This document shows positions 1 through 7,189 of a stretch of DNA of 64,000 bases, one piece after another. Below the pieces are notes generated by a model. That model had not been told where the DNA came from. It saw nothing but the letters and a program-made list of their open reading frames with translations, and made no database searches. The translations under genes and the position numbers were made by a program. Numbering within the stretch: the stretch's first letter is position 1; each line of letters opens with the position of its first letter. This stretch comes from Bacillus cytotoxicus (GTDB lineage Bacteria; Bacillota; Bacilli; Bacillales; Bacillaceae_G). Location: positions 1 to 64,000 of the forward strand of contig NZ_JAMBOP010000001.1 of the NCBI RefSeq assembly GCF_023715645.1. The letters run 5' to 3'.

Positions 1-592
1 CGCTGCTTTTAATCCATTGCTTTAAAAAGAGTGTTAATAAGGAAATAAGCAAAGCACCTAAAAATACATTTACGAATACCGTAATAATGATTTTAAACGA
101 AGTAACATGTGCTATCACCTTTTGAAACAACTCAGGATTATGTATCAATTCACTAAGCCAGCCAGATGTATGTACCCACGTATTTTCCAATCCGACAAGC
201 AAGACGCCAAATATGAAGGAAAACCCTAATACGAAGCAAGTGAAACATAGCGAAAGTATTAGGGCAGTAACGACATGTACATGCCACACATGAAAGCGAG
301 AGTTAGATTTTAAAACATGCAAACTTTGTTCATTTCGTTCCATTATTTGTGTTAATATGGTCACGAGAAACGGAATCGCAATAAACATAAACATATATTG
401 ACTGGCGCCACCTGTCGGATTGTTTAATGGAGTAATCACATCAAAAACTCCTGTCTTGACAGGAACACTAGTTTTCGCAGCTACTTCTAAATTGTACAGG
501 ATTATGATCGCGTACAATCCACCAATCAGTAACAGATGTTTTCTAGCACCTATACTCTTCATTCCGATGTGTACTGTCTTAAATCGTTTCAT
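1..592 (-). CDS. ABC-2-like permease subunit, partial
   Basis: The 3' end lies beyond the window; about 197 residues are visible, read from an ATG at 592 (MKRFKTVHIGMKS). It shows hydrophobic stretches near residues 20-36, 67-83, 105-135 and 168-190 separated by a short charged loop (QIMERNEQSLHVLKSNSRFH), the layout of ABC-2-type membrane subunits that handle export of peptides or self-protection against them. It overlaps the end of the upstream permease gene by 14 bases, so the two are probably translationally coupled. It is the last visible gene of a minus-strand operon starting with the small exported protein at 3726. No ATPase is visible; one would be expected off the left edge. Function is inferred only from topology and context. 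Confidence 0.6.
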   Translation of the reverse strand, partial: MKRFKTVHIGMKSIGARKHLLLIGGLYAIIILYNLEVAAKTSVPVKTGVFDVITPLNNPTGGASQYMFMFIAIPFLVTILTQIMERNEQSLHVLKSNSRFHVWHVHVVTALILSLCFTCFVLGFSFIFGVLLVGLENTWVHTSGWLSELIHNPELFQKVIAHVTSFKIIITVFVNVFLGALLISLLTLFLKQWIKSS

Positions 593-1358
593 GTTTTTCA
601 CCTACAAAATAAAAGCAAACATAACTTCCAATAATTCCCGCAAATAAATATCCAAACAAAGCGATAGGCGAGCCAATATTACCCATAAATACATCCATCA
701 TAGTAGGTGCCGATGGAATAAGAGCCCTTATTGCAATGCTGAATCCTATAAAAATCAAAAAAGGAAAAATTACTACAACATAACGATTTTTCACGAACAC
801 AGATAACGCAAGTCCAAGGGAGGAAAACATGCCGCCGACAAAAAATAAAATGAAAATTCGTAAGAGAATATACCAAAACGGATGTTGATAATAGAAATCA
901 GGGAAAAAACTATCTTTTATAACACGACTCGAGCCATAGTAAAAACTAGGCTCAATAAGCGGATAAACAGACATTAAACATAAAAAATTAAATATTAACG
1001 GAATTATTACCATACATCCGCCTACACAAAAATTCACTATATAACGAACACGTAAATACGTTTTCTTTTCTACCTTTGTTAAAATATTTTTAATAAATCC
1101 TGTGTTAAAATCTTCCGCATAAGAATCCGCATACGCTACAGCTGCTAATAAAGGGAAAATTAAACTATATATATTTGACGAAGCTGTCAAAGGAAGATAA
1201 AACCAATCCACATACGGACTTGCTTCCATCAGCACATAATCTAGTTTAAACGAAGTCCATTCCTCTTTAATGGGCGCTATCGCAAAAGCAAGCCCAACTA
1301 GAAACAGCATCCAAAAAATAGGACGTTTCCCAATTCGATTCAGTTCCATTTTCCACAT
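579..1358 (-). CDS. ABC-2-like membrane protein
   Basis: A 259-residue polytopic membrane protein with about six hydrophobic segments (near residues 14-29, 60-78, 105-128, 157-185, 191-211, 230-250). The cytoplasmic loop after the second segment (YAEDFNTGFIKNILTKVEK) has the D-x-x-x-G...Y pattern common in ABC-2 permeases of the lantibiotic-immunity type. The ATG at 1358 follows an AGGGTGAG ribosome site; an in-frame TTG at 1376 lacks its own site and is less likely. It lies between two other membrane proteins of the same operon and overlaps the next gene by 14 bases. Transport of a peptide or resistance to one is an inference; no substrate can be named. Confidence 0.65.
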   Translation of the reverse strand: MWKMELNRIGKRPIFWMLFLVGLAFAIAPIKEEWTSFKLDYVLMEASPYVDWFYLPLTASSNIYSLIFPLLAAVAYADSYAEDFNTGFIKNILTKVEKKTYLRVRYIVNFCVGGCMVIIPLIFNFLCLMSVYPLIEPSFYYGSSRVIKDSFFPDFYYQHPFWYILLRIFILFFVGGMFSSLGLALSVFVKNRYVVVIFPFLIFIGFSIAIRALIPSAPTMMDVFMGNIGSPIALFGYLFAGIIGSYVCFYFVGEKHETI

Positions 1359-1376
1359 AGTTCTCACCCTGCCCAA

Positions 1377-2171
1377 TCAATGATAAAATTCTTTTTTGTC
1401 GTATTGCTTCATACTTACTAAAAATAATAGAAAAATCCATACTATAAAGTATATGAGGTTAAATAATTGATCATTTGGCTTAAGCCAAGTTTCTATCGAA
1501 ATGTCAATCTTCCTTATAAATATTGGCGTATCTGTAGATACGTAGCCATCAGACGCAAACAAAACAAGCGATACAAACAGGACATATATATTTTTCTTTA
1601 ACACAAGTTTCAGAAAAATAATGAACATTGCTATAAATAAAATAGCTAAAAACCTTGAAGCAAGTACATACAACCATATCTTCCCGCTTGTTACATGTGG
1701 TATATAAGCAGAAAAGGTGGATTTATTATCTAATAAAAAATATAACATTCCTTCTTTCGTGCCCCATAAGTTAGTCAGCCGTCCCGTTTCTACAAATGCT
1801 GTAACAATACCAACTAACATCATTAAACTAGTAAAAATAACACTGATACCTATTGAAAAAAGAAAATGTTCATATAAAAGCGCTCGCTTGTTTTGGAGGC
1901 GTGTGACAATCATTTCATTTTCCATCCGATCCATCAATAACGGAAGAAGCAATGCTAAAATCGGTAAAACACCAAATAATAACAGCCCATTTCCACAACT
2001 CCCGCCTTCTCTAAGGTTAACAATATAATCAAATAAAGAATTGCTCATGCCGCGAGCTGCACCTATCGTATTTCCGACACAAACAATCATAAAATATGTA
2101 AAGCTAAGCAAAATCATGAGGGGCGACAAGTAATTACGTGACAAATTCCCCAGCATATATATTTTTTTCAA
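1377..2171 (-). CDS. polytopic membrane protein, ABC-2-like
   Basis: A 264-residue protein with about six membrane segments (near 17-33, 61-80, 104-127, 167-188, 192-206, 236-252). It has a positively charged loop after the second segment (DRMENEMIVTRLQNKRALL), as in the neighbouring permease. The start is a TTG at 2171 behind a GGTGGTGAG ribosome site. It follows the membrane-anchored protein gene by 55 bases and is followed closely by two further permease-like genes, so the operon seems to encode a multi-subunit membrane complex. No family was recognised with certainty; ABC-2 membership is inferred from size, topology and neighbours. Confidence 0.55.
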   Translation of the reverse strand: MKKIYMLGNLSRNYLSPLMILLSFTYFMIVCVGNTIGAARGMSNSLFDYIVNLREGGSCGNGLLLFGVLPILALLLPLLMDRMENEMIVTRLQNKRALLYEHFLFSIGISVIFTSLMMLVGIVTAFVETGRLTNLWGTKEGMLYFLLDNKSTFSAYIPHVTSGKIWLYVLASRFLAILFIAMFIIFLKLVLKKNIYVLFVSLVLFASDGYVSTDTPIFIRKIDISIETWLKPNDQLFNLIYFIVWIFLLFLVSMKQYDKKEFYH

Positions 2172-2226
2172 CTTCTCACCACCTAAATAAAACGGTATCA
2201 GTTATTATATACTCTGCATACTTATG

Positions 2227-3207
2227 TTATTTCTTAAGCCCAGTAGCACCTGGTGTCATTTTAAAGTATTCTTCCCACGGCAGTTCTTTGCTGTTTGATA
2301 GATCTAACTGAAATACTTTCTCTTCATTCGCAATCCCTTTGTTTAACTGAATTTCACTTGCAGTAACAAAAAACTTAACAGCATTGTCACTTTTGTAACA
2401 TTTAAAATCTAATAAAGCGCCTGTATCCTTAGAAACAACCATTGTGAATGGGCCCGCTAGCGAGTCAGAGCTACCTTTAATACTCTCATTTGGTTTACCA
2501 TTTTCATCATATCTAATATCTGAATTTTTTTTAATTTCTCCTTTTATTTGATAAACCGGCATACCATATTGAGTCTCCTCTTTATACTCCCAACGCGTAA
2601 AGTCATATAGCATGTCATCCCATTCTGTCTGTAAAATCATCCTATTACCTGTCAATATATTTCCATCAATTACACCAGGAAAGGGTTGGTCTTTTTTTCG
2701 CATTATATTGTGAACATTTTTCTTTGGTAATTGACTAATCAATACTTCATCATTTAGATTTACTAGTAGATTTTCTACTTCTATTACCTTATCACCTTGT
2801 ATCTTTTCTTTTTGCACTTTATTTTTATTTTTAACAAAATCTACAGAAAATTGTATTCGCGAAGTATCCCCTGAAAAACCCCATTCAAATTTCCCTTGTG
2901 CATTATCAATATAATCTAGCGAGTAATACATTTTTTTCACAATCTCAAATTTATCAGGATACTTCTTCGCCATTTCTTTCATATCTTCAGGAGGAGCATC
3001 CATTTTATCAGGTTCAAGCGGATTCCTATCTAATCTATGTTTCTTTGTTGACTTTCCGTTTTCTTTTTCCGGCTTTGTTTGGGTTTCTACTGCCTCTTCT
3101 GTTTTTTTATTCATCCACATTTCTTGTATTTGAGGATAATAGTTTATTACAACTAACAGGAGTGCTAAAACAGTGATAAGAACAGCAGGCATTGCTTTTT
3201 TTAACAT
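2227..3207 (-). CDS. membrane-anchored extracytoplasmic protein, unknown
   Basis: A 326-residue protein with one N-terminal membrane segment (residues 8-25) and a charged, low-complexity linker (about 34-75, rich in E, K and P). A soluble domain follows that should face outside. Its beta-rich character (LTGNRMILQTEWDD, YQIKGEIKK, GALLDFKCYKSDNAVKFFV) recalls LolA/LppX-like folds used by lipid- or peptide-binding lipoproteins, but there is no lipobox cysteine and the resemblance is only impressionistic. The ATG at 3207 follows AGAGGTG. It lies between the small exported protein gene and the permease genes, so it may present a substrate to the transporter or act as its sensor or immunity partner. 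This role is inference. Confidence 0.6.
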   Translation of the reverse strand: MLKKAMPAVLITVLALLLVVINYYPQIQEMWMNKKTEEAVETQTKPEKENGKSTKKHRLDRNPLEPDKMDAPPEDMKEMAKKYPDKFEIVKKMYYSLDYIDNAQGKFEWGFSGDTSRIQFSVDFVKNKNKVQKEKIQGDKVIEVENLLVNLNDEVLISQLPKKNVHNIMRKKDQPFPGVIDGNILTGNRMILQTEWDDMLYDFTRWEYKEETQYGMPVYQIKGEIKKNSDIRYDENGKPNESIKGSSDSLAGPFTMVVSKDTGALLDFKCYKSDNAVKFFVTASEIQLNKGIANEEKVFQLDLSNSKELPWEEYFKMTPGATGLKK

Positions 3208-3243
3208 CCCTACACCTCTTCCGTGTAATTTTTAATAAACGAA

Positions 3244-3271
3244 GCGATGGACAACATAAGTTATCCATCGC
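3244..3271 (-). terminator. hairpin between exported-protein gene and operon
   Basis: GCGATGGA and TCCATCGC form an 8-bp stem with a 12-base loop between the exported-protein gene and the rest of its operon. There is no strong T tract in the minus direction, so it is more likely a leaky terminator or mRNA-stabilising stem than a full stop. Confidence 0.4.
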
Positions 3272-3309
3272 ATATATGTACGCCTCTATTTTATAGAACG
3301 TTATACGAA

Positions 3310-3726
3310 TTAAATTGAGTCAGGGCTCCAAACACCATAGACGCCTCCACCATCAAGGCTTTTTCCAGTCGAGACTTTAAGCCGCGCACTATTCAAACCA
3401 CTTTCTTTAACATAATTTGATAAATATATTCCGCGACCCACATCAGAAGTTGAAAGATTCGGTTCCTCTGCTTTTACATGTGCATAATTCCCACCGACAA
3501 TTCTTACTTGTGCATTTAGGACATTACCATAGAAACCGCCTATTTTCACATAACCTGAACTATCATCATTTTTTTGACGTGCATCTGTATAGCTGGCACC
3601 TCCACCTGAACCAAAACTAAAATTAAAGTACGTATCACCGTGATTGTTCGCCAATGCTGGAACAGCTGCTGTTGCAACCATCGCCGTAGTTAATACTCCT
3701 GCATAAAATTTCTTTTTTAAACTCAT
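3310..3726 (-). CDS. small exported protein, DUF2712-like
   Basis: 138 residues with a clear signal peptide: basic start (MSLKKKFYAG), hydrophobic core, and a likely cleavage after VPALA near residue 26. The mature part is glycine-, serine- and asparagine-rich with a YTDARQKNDDSSGYVKIGG block and a C-terminal GVWSPDSI. From memory this pattern fits DUF2712 proteins, small secreted proteins of unknown function in Firmicutes; this needs a profile search. It is first in the operon, is separated from the next gene by a hairpin (expected for a product made in excess), and is followed by membrane proteins. A secreted peptide, bacteriocin-like factor or envelope protein are all possible. The lactococcin 972 family was considered because of context, but its C-terminus differs. 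Confidence 0.65.
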   Translation of the reverse strand: MSLKKKFYAGVLTTAMVATAAVPALANNHGDTYFNFSFGSGGGASYTDARQKNDDSSGYVKIGGFYGNVLNAQVRIVGGNYAHVKAEEPNLSTSDVGRGIYLSNYVKESGLNSARLKVSTGKSLDGGGVYGVWSPDSI

Positions 3727-4252
3727 TTTTCCACGTCCTTATCTATATTTTTAATGTGTCATTTAAATATAGGTCCCAATAATTGCTTCATAAGTCTAAT
3801 GATGAATAACTTAACCTGATAAAACAAACGTATAAGCAACTATATTGTTAACCTAATATTTTAACAACAGTTAGAATATAACAAATTATCATAATAGTGT
3901 AAATGTTATATTTTTAAATTTATTGGTTTTTTTGGTGAACATTAGGATATCATGTAATATAAAGGGGATTCAGGGGTGTGATCCCATTAATTTTCTGTCA
4001 AAATTTGACTTTTTCTTTTCAGTGGAAATAAGAAGGGTATTATGCATGATTTAGATTTTGAAAAATAAACTAGGATCTTCTTTTTACGTGTGAAACATGG
4101 AAAAAGACAGTCGAAAAGAAGACTACTGCTCTTTGTTATTTTCCCAGTAGTTTTTGTATATAAATTGGGAAACTGGTCTATGCTAGTAATTTTGGGTATT
4201 CAATGCATGTTGGTTATCACTCCAATATATTACATATATTTTTTGTTACTTT
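3727..4252. other. AT-rich intergenic region, no clear gene
   Basis: This 526-base stretch separates the minus-strand exported-protein operon from the HD-domain gene. The first ~200 bases are very AT-rich and should hold the promoter of the operon. 4090-4272 can be read as a 60-residue hydrophobic frame with no ribosome site and no recognisable family; it was not called as a gene. Confidence 0.5.
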
Positions 4253-4810
4253 ATGTGCCGTGTTACACTTGAACAAATTTTCCAACATCATATTACACAA
4301 AAGTATGTAAACCGTTCTGGAATGGTCCATGCGATTGCCGTCGCTTATCATGCGTTTCATCACACCTCAGTCGATGCGGCAACGAAGGCTGGTTTTCTTC
4401 ATGATATAGGACATCATACATGGTATCGTAACGGGGAATGGGATTATGAATTATATAAAAAGAATGATATACACGCCATTAAAGGAGCGGAACGAGCTCA
4501 TAAATTGTTAATCCGATTAGGAGAACATCCAAAACAAGCAAAGGAAATTTCCGTTGCTATTCTCTTGCACACCGATTCTTTTCTACTAGAACAAGCACTT
4601 GAGAGAACACCTCTCCAAAATATTATTAAATGGGTAGACGAAGCCGATGAAGAACCGGGCGGAGCACATCACTACCGAACGATATCTTATGAAAAAGCAC
4701 TGCAAGCAATTAAGCGATTAGATGAGATGGTAGATCGTGAATTACAAACACAACAATCAACATCCTCTGCTCCTATTTCTACCAATGAAAAAGCAGAGAA
4801 AATATGTTAA
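4253..4810 (+). CDS. HD-domain phosphohydrolase-like protein
   Basis: Up to 185 residues. It carries an HD signature in GFLHDIGHHTWY (residues ~46-57) with further candidate metal residues in DIHAIKGAERAH and AILLHTDSF, as in small HD-domain hydrolases. The substrate cannot be predicted. The start is doubtful: the ATG at 4253 has no ribosome site, and the expected conserved N-terminus (TLEQIFQHH) is preceded by a GTT codon rather than a start codon. Relatives that I recall have a few more residues before the HD block than seen here (YHAFHHTSVDAATKAG). It may therefore be poorly expressed or decaying. A perfect 23-bp hairpin follows the stop. Confidence 0.7.
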   Translation: MCRVTLEQIFQHHITQKYVNRSGMVHAIAVAYHAFHHTSVDAATKAGFLHDIGHHTWYRNGEWDYELYKKNDIHAIKGAERAHKLLIRLGEHPKQAKEISVAILLHTDSFLLEQALERTPLQNIIKWVDEADEEPGGAHHYRTISYEKALQAIKRLDEMVDRELQTQQSTSSAPISTNEKAEKIC

Positions 4811-4860
4811 TCAAAGTAAAAATCACCTTAGTAAAAGCTAAGGTGATTTTTACTTTGATT
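4809..4860 (+). terminator. perfect 23-bp inverted repeat terminator
   Basis: Two 23-base arms pair perfectly around a TAAAAG loop immediately after the HD-domain gene. The arm contains a T-rich run on either strand, so it can act in both directions. Confidence 0.8.
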
Positions 4861-4954
4861 ACGAAATTCCGAACTATTATGTAACATTAATAACTGGCGC
4901 ACTTTATCCAAATATGTATAATTTTATATATAAACAATAGAGAGGATTCGATAT

Positions 4955-5671
4955 ATGCAACACTCTGTACAACTTACACATGATCAAAACCATTCTTTAT
5001 CATGGGGACAATTTATTGGCTCTGCTTTATTTGCTTTTTTTGGGGCAAGCACTATAAGCGGTTTATTTGTAGCTCTTCCGTTTATGATTTACAGCGAAGG
5101 CATTTCTGACAAAAAAACAAGTGCCCTATATAGCTCACTTGGAACAACCGGAAGTGCTTTATTACAACTGCTTATTTTATTATTGTTTATTTTCAAATAC
5201 GAACCCTTAAAAAAACTATTATTACCTGTTTTCAATTTTCAAGCGCTCCAAAAATTTCGTACATATATATACTTATTTCTTTTCTTTGGGCTTAGTATTG
5301 CTATAAATATATTTGTAATTTCTAAGATATTTCCTTATACAACGCAAGAACAAGATTTAGCTTTAAACTTAGAAATTTTAAATCAATATAAAATTCTATT
5401 AATTTTAGGAAGTGCGATTTTCATCCCTATTTTTGAAGAACTTATTTTCCGCGGAATCATTCTTCAATTTTTAGAGCAGCGTTTTCCATTTTGGATAGCA
5501 GCACTTTGCTCAAGCTTCATCTTCGGAATCGCACATACATATTCTCTTGGTGTTATGGTTAGTGCTTTTATGATGGGAATGTTTATGGCTGTATTATGTA
5601 AAAAAACAAATTCTATTATTCCTGCTATGTTATTTCATATAATGAATAATACGGTTGCGTTTTTATCATAA
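4955..5671 (+). CDS. CPBP family intramembrane metalloprotease (copy 1)
   Basis: A 238-residue polytopic membrane protein with the CPBP (Abi/Rce1-type) motifs in order: EELIFRG (EExxxR, ~residue 153), a second motif FIFGIAH (FxxxH, ~190), and HIMNN near the C-terminus, which together form the glutamate/histidine metal site in the membrane. Family members cleave prenylated or peptide substrates; in Gram-positive bacteria many accompany bacteriocin genes as self-immunity proteins. The ATG follows an AGAGGA site. A paralogue follows after 85 bases on the same strand. The target is unknown; the catalytic residues look intact. Confidence 0.85.
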   Translation: MQHSVQLTHDQNHSLSWGQFIGSALFAFFGASTISGLFVALPFMIYSEGISDKKTSALYSSLGTTGSALLQLLILLLFIFKYEPLKKLLLPVFNFQALQKFRTYIYLFLFFGLSIAINIFVISKIFPYTTQEQDLALNLEILNQYKILLILGSAIFIPIFEELIFRGIILQFLEQRFPFWIAALCSSFIFGIAHTYSLGVMVSAFMMGMFMAVLCKKTNSIIPAMLFHIMNNTVAFLS

Positions 5672-5756
5672 AAAAGGATAGTGTGCACTCCCTATCAGAG
5701 GGATACACGCTATCAAATCACTATAATTAATTATTATTACTAAAAGGAGCATAACT

Positions 5757-6464
5757 TTGCAAACACATATACAGATAGAACAACAAATGAAAATATCTTG
5801 GCTTGAATTTATTGGAATCCTGTTAATGCTCATTCTCATTATTCCAACAATTAATGGCGTTTTCACCATACTACCTATCGAATTATATGGATATGTTCGC
5901 CCAGATACACATAAGTCTCTACTTGAATCACTTGAAAATATTAGCTATGAATGCATAGCTTTATTCTTTTTATTACTATATATCGTGAAATATAAACCAC
6001 TTAAAGCTCTTGTATTGCCAGCTATCGATTTTCAATGTTTAAAATCTTTTCGCACGTATATCTATGTACTCCTTTATTATGCTATCGGTTTATTTATCGA
6101 TCTTGTTATATTAGATAAATTTTTTCCTGACTCAGTACAAGAACAAGTAGACGCATTAGATTTTGCTACGTTAGAACAGTACAAATTCTTACTAATTCTT
6201 GCAGTCGGATTACTTGCACCTATTAAAGAAGAACTGATATGTAGAGGCATTCTTTTACGTTTCTTTGAAGAAAAATTCACATTTTGGCCAGCTGCGATCA
6301 TCTCAAGTTTATTATTTGGTATCGCTCATACGTATTCAGTGGGGGTTATGGTGAGCGCCTTTGTCACTGGTCTCTTTGCCTCATTGTTATATAAACAAAC
6401 AAATTCTATTATTCCAGCTATTTTACTTCACATCATGATTAATACATGTTCCTTCTTGTACTGA
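5757..6464 (+). CDS. CPBP family intramembrane metalloprotease (copy 2)
   Basis: A 235-residue paralogue of the preceding protein, sharing the KPLKALVLPA/EPLKKLLLP region, the FRTYIYxLL segment and the catalytic motifs EELICRG, LLFGIAH and HIMIN. It starts with TTG at 5757, seven bases after an AAAGGAG site; no ATG fits, and the aligned N-terminus of the paralogue (MQ...) supports this start. A tandem duplication followed by divergence is the simplest explanation. Role as for copy 1, possibly immunity or peptide processing; unproven. Confidence 0.85.
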   Translation: MQTHIQIEQQMKISWLEFIGILLMLILIIPTINGVFTILPIELYGYVRPDTHKSLLESLENISYECIALFFLLLYIVKYKPLKALVLPAIDFQCLKSFRTYIYVLLYYAIGLFIDLVILDKFFPDSVQEQVDALDFATLEQYKFLLILAVGLLAPIKEELICRGILLRFFEEKFTFWPAAIISSLLFGIAHTYSVGVMVSAFVTGLFASLLYKQTNSIIPAILLHIMINTCSFLY

Positions 6465-6466
6465 AT

Positions 6467-6498
6467 AAAACGCCATTATGGTTGCATAATGGCGTTTT
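6467..6498 (+). terminator. intrinsic terminator after CPBP pair
   Basis: A 13-bp stem (AAAACGCCATTAT with its complement) and a 6-base loop begin two bases after the stop codon and end in TTTT. Confidence 0.85.
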
Positions 6499-6632
6499 AA
6501 CTTTTAGAACATGTTCTAGTTGAAAACCCCTATAAATGGATTTTTTTACACAAAACATATCCACAGTAAGATTTATAGTGTAAAATGTAACTAATAATAT
6601 AAAATAACACCAATTACAGGAGGTATGTTTAT

Positions 6633-7001
6633 ATGGAAAATGTGGGATTCTTTCTTTGGATTTTCTTCATGCCAGTCCTAGTATCATCGGGAATTATTGG
6701 AGGCATATTTTTAATAATCGCAGGAGTGAAGCATCGCAAGGTAATTGTTATTGTCGCAGGACTTGTTTGTTTCTCACTTGTAACTACACCTTTTATTCTC
6801 TGGGGAATAGGGATTGATATGGAACGACTTATTCCTATCCCAACTACCATGTACTGGAGCATCTTTCCTTTAGCTGGCGCATTAGCCAGCATAAGCGGAA
6901 TGCGCAATAAAATTATGAGCATTCTTCTTATGGGGAATATCATGATTTCTGTTGGCGTCCTTGGGATAACTTTCTATCAAATCATGTCTAGTCCTCATTA
7001 A
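6633..7001 (+). CDS. small four-helix membrane protein, unknown
   Basis: 122 residues, start ATG at 6633 behind a strong CAGGAGGT site. Four hydrophobic segments fill almost the whole protein (about 6-28, 36-58, 70-90, 93-115) with short connecting loops (KHRKV; GMRNK). No motif or family was recognised. It is monocistronic, with its own terminator-like stem downstream. It converges with the drug-efflux operon. No function can be proposed. Confidence 0.65.
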   Translation: MENVGFFLWIFFMPVLVSSGIIGGIFLIIAGVKHRKVIVIVAGLVCFSLVTTPFILWGIGIDMERLIPIPTTMYWSIFPLAGALASISGMRNKIMSILLMGNIMISVGVLGITFYQIMSSPH

Positions 7002-7019
7002 ATTGAATCTTAAATAAGA

Positions 7020-7058
7020 AAAAAGTCATGTATGCCATCTCATCATACGTGACTTTTT
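7020..7058 (+). terminator. imperfect terminator hairpin
   Basis: AAAAAGTCA pairs with TGACTTTTT, extended by a GTATG/CATAC pairing across one mismatch, followed by an ATTTTGC stretch. It ends the small membrane protein gene. Confidence 0.65.
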
Positions 7059-7189
7059 ATTTTGCATTAGCCTTAATTCACCTTTTTCCTTCTAAATATT
7101 GTATAAAAACAAATGCCAAATACTATGCCATAAATAATCCCTATGATTAAGCCTCTAATTTGATATCAAAACACAAAAAAGCAGAGAAA

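Noticed and set aside
3310-3726. Lactococcin 972-type bacteriocin
   Set aside because: Size, signal peptide and nearby membrane genes suggested it, but the C-terminus GVWSPDSI and the mature sequence do not match that family as I know it.
4090-4272. A 60-residue hydrophobic frame upstream of the HD-domain gene
   Set aside because: No ribosome site, unusual composition and no recognisable family; it overlaps the start of the HD-domain frame.
5677-5715. Terminator between the two CPBP genes
   Set aside because: An imperfect hairpin (GATAG...CTATC) is present but no T run follows on the plus strand; it may be only a stem in a shared transcript.
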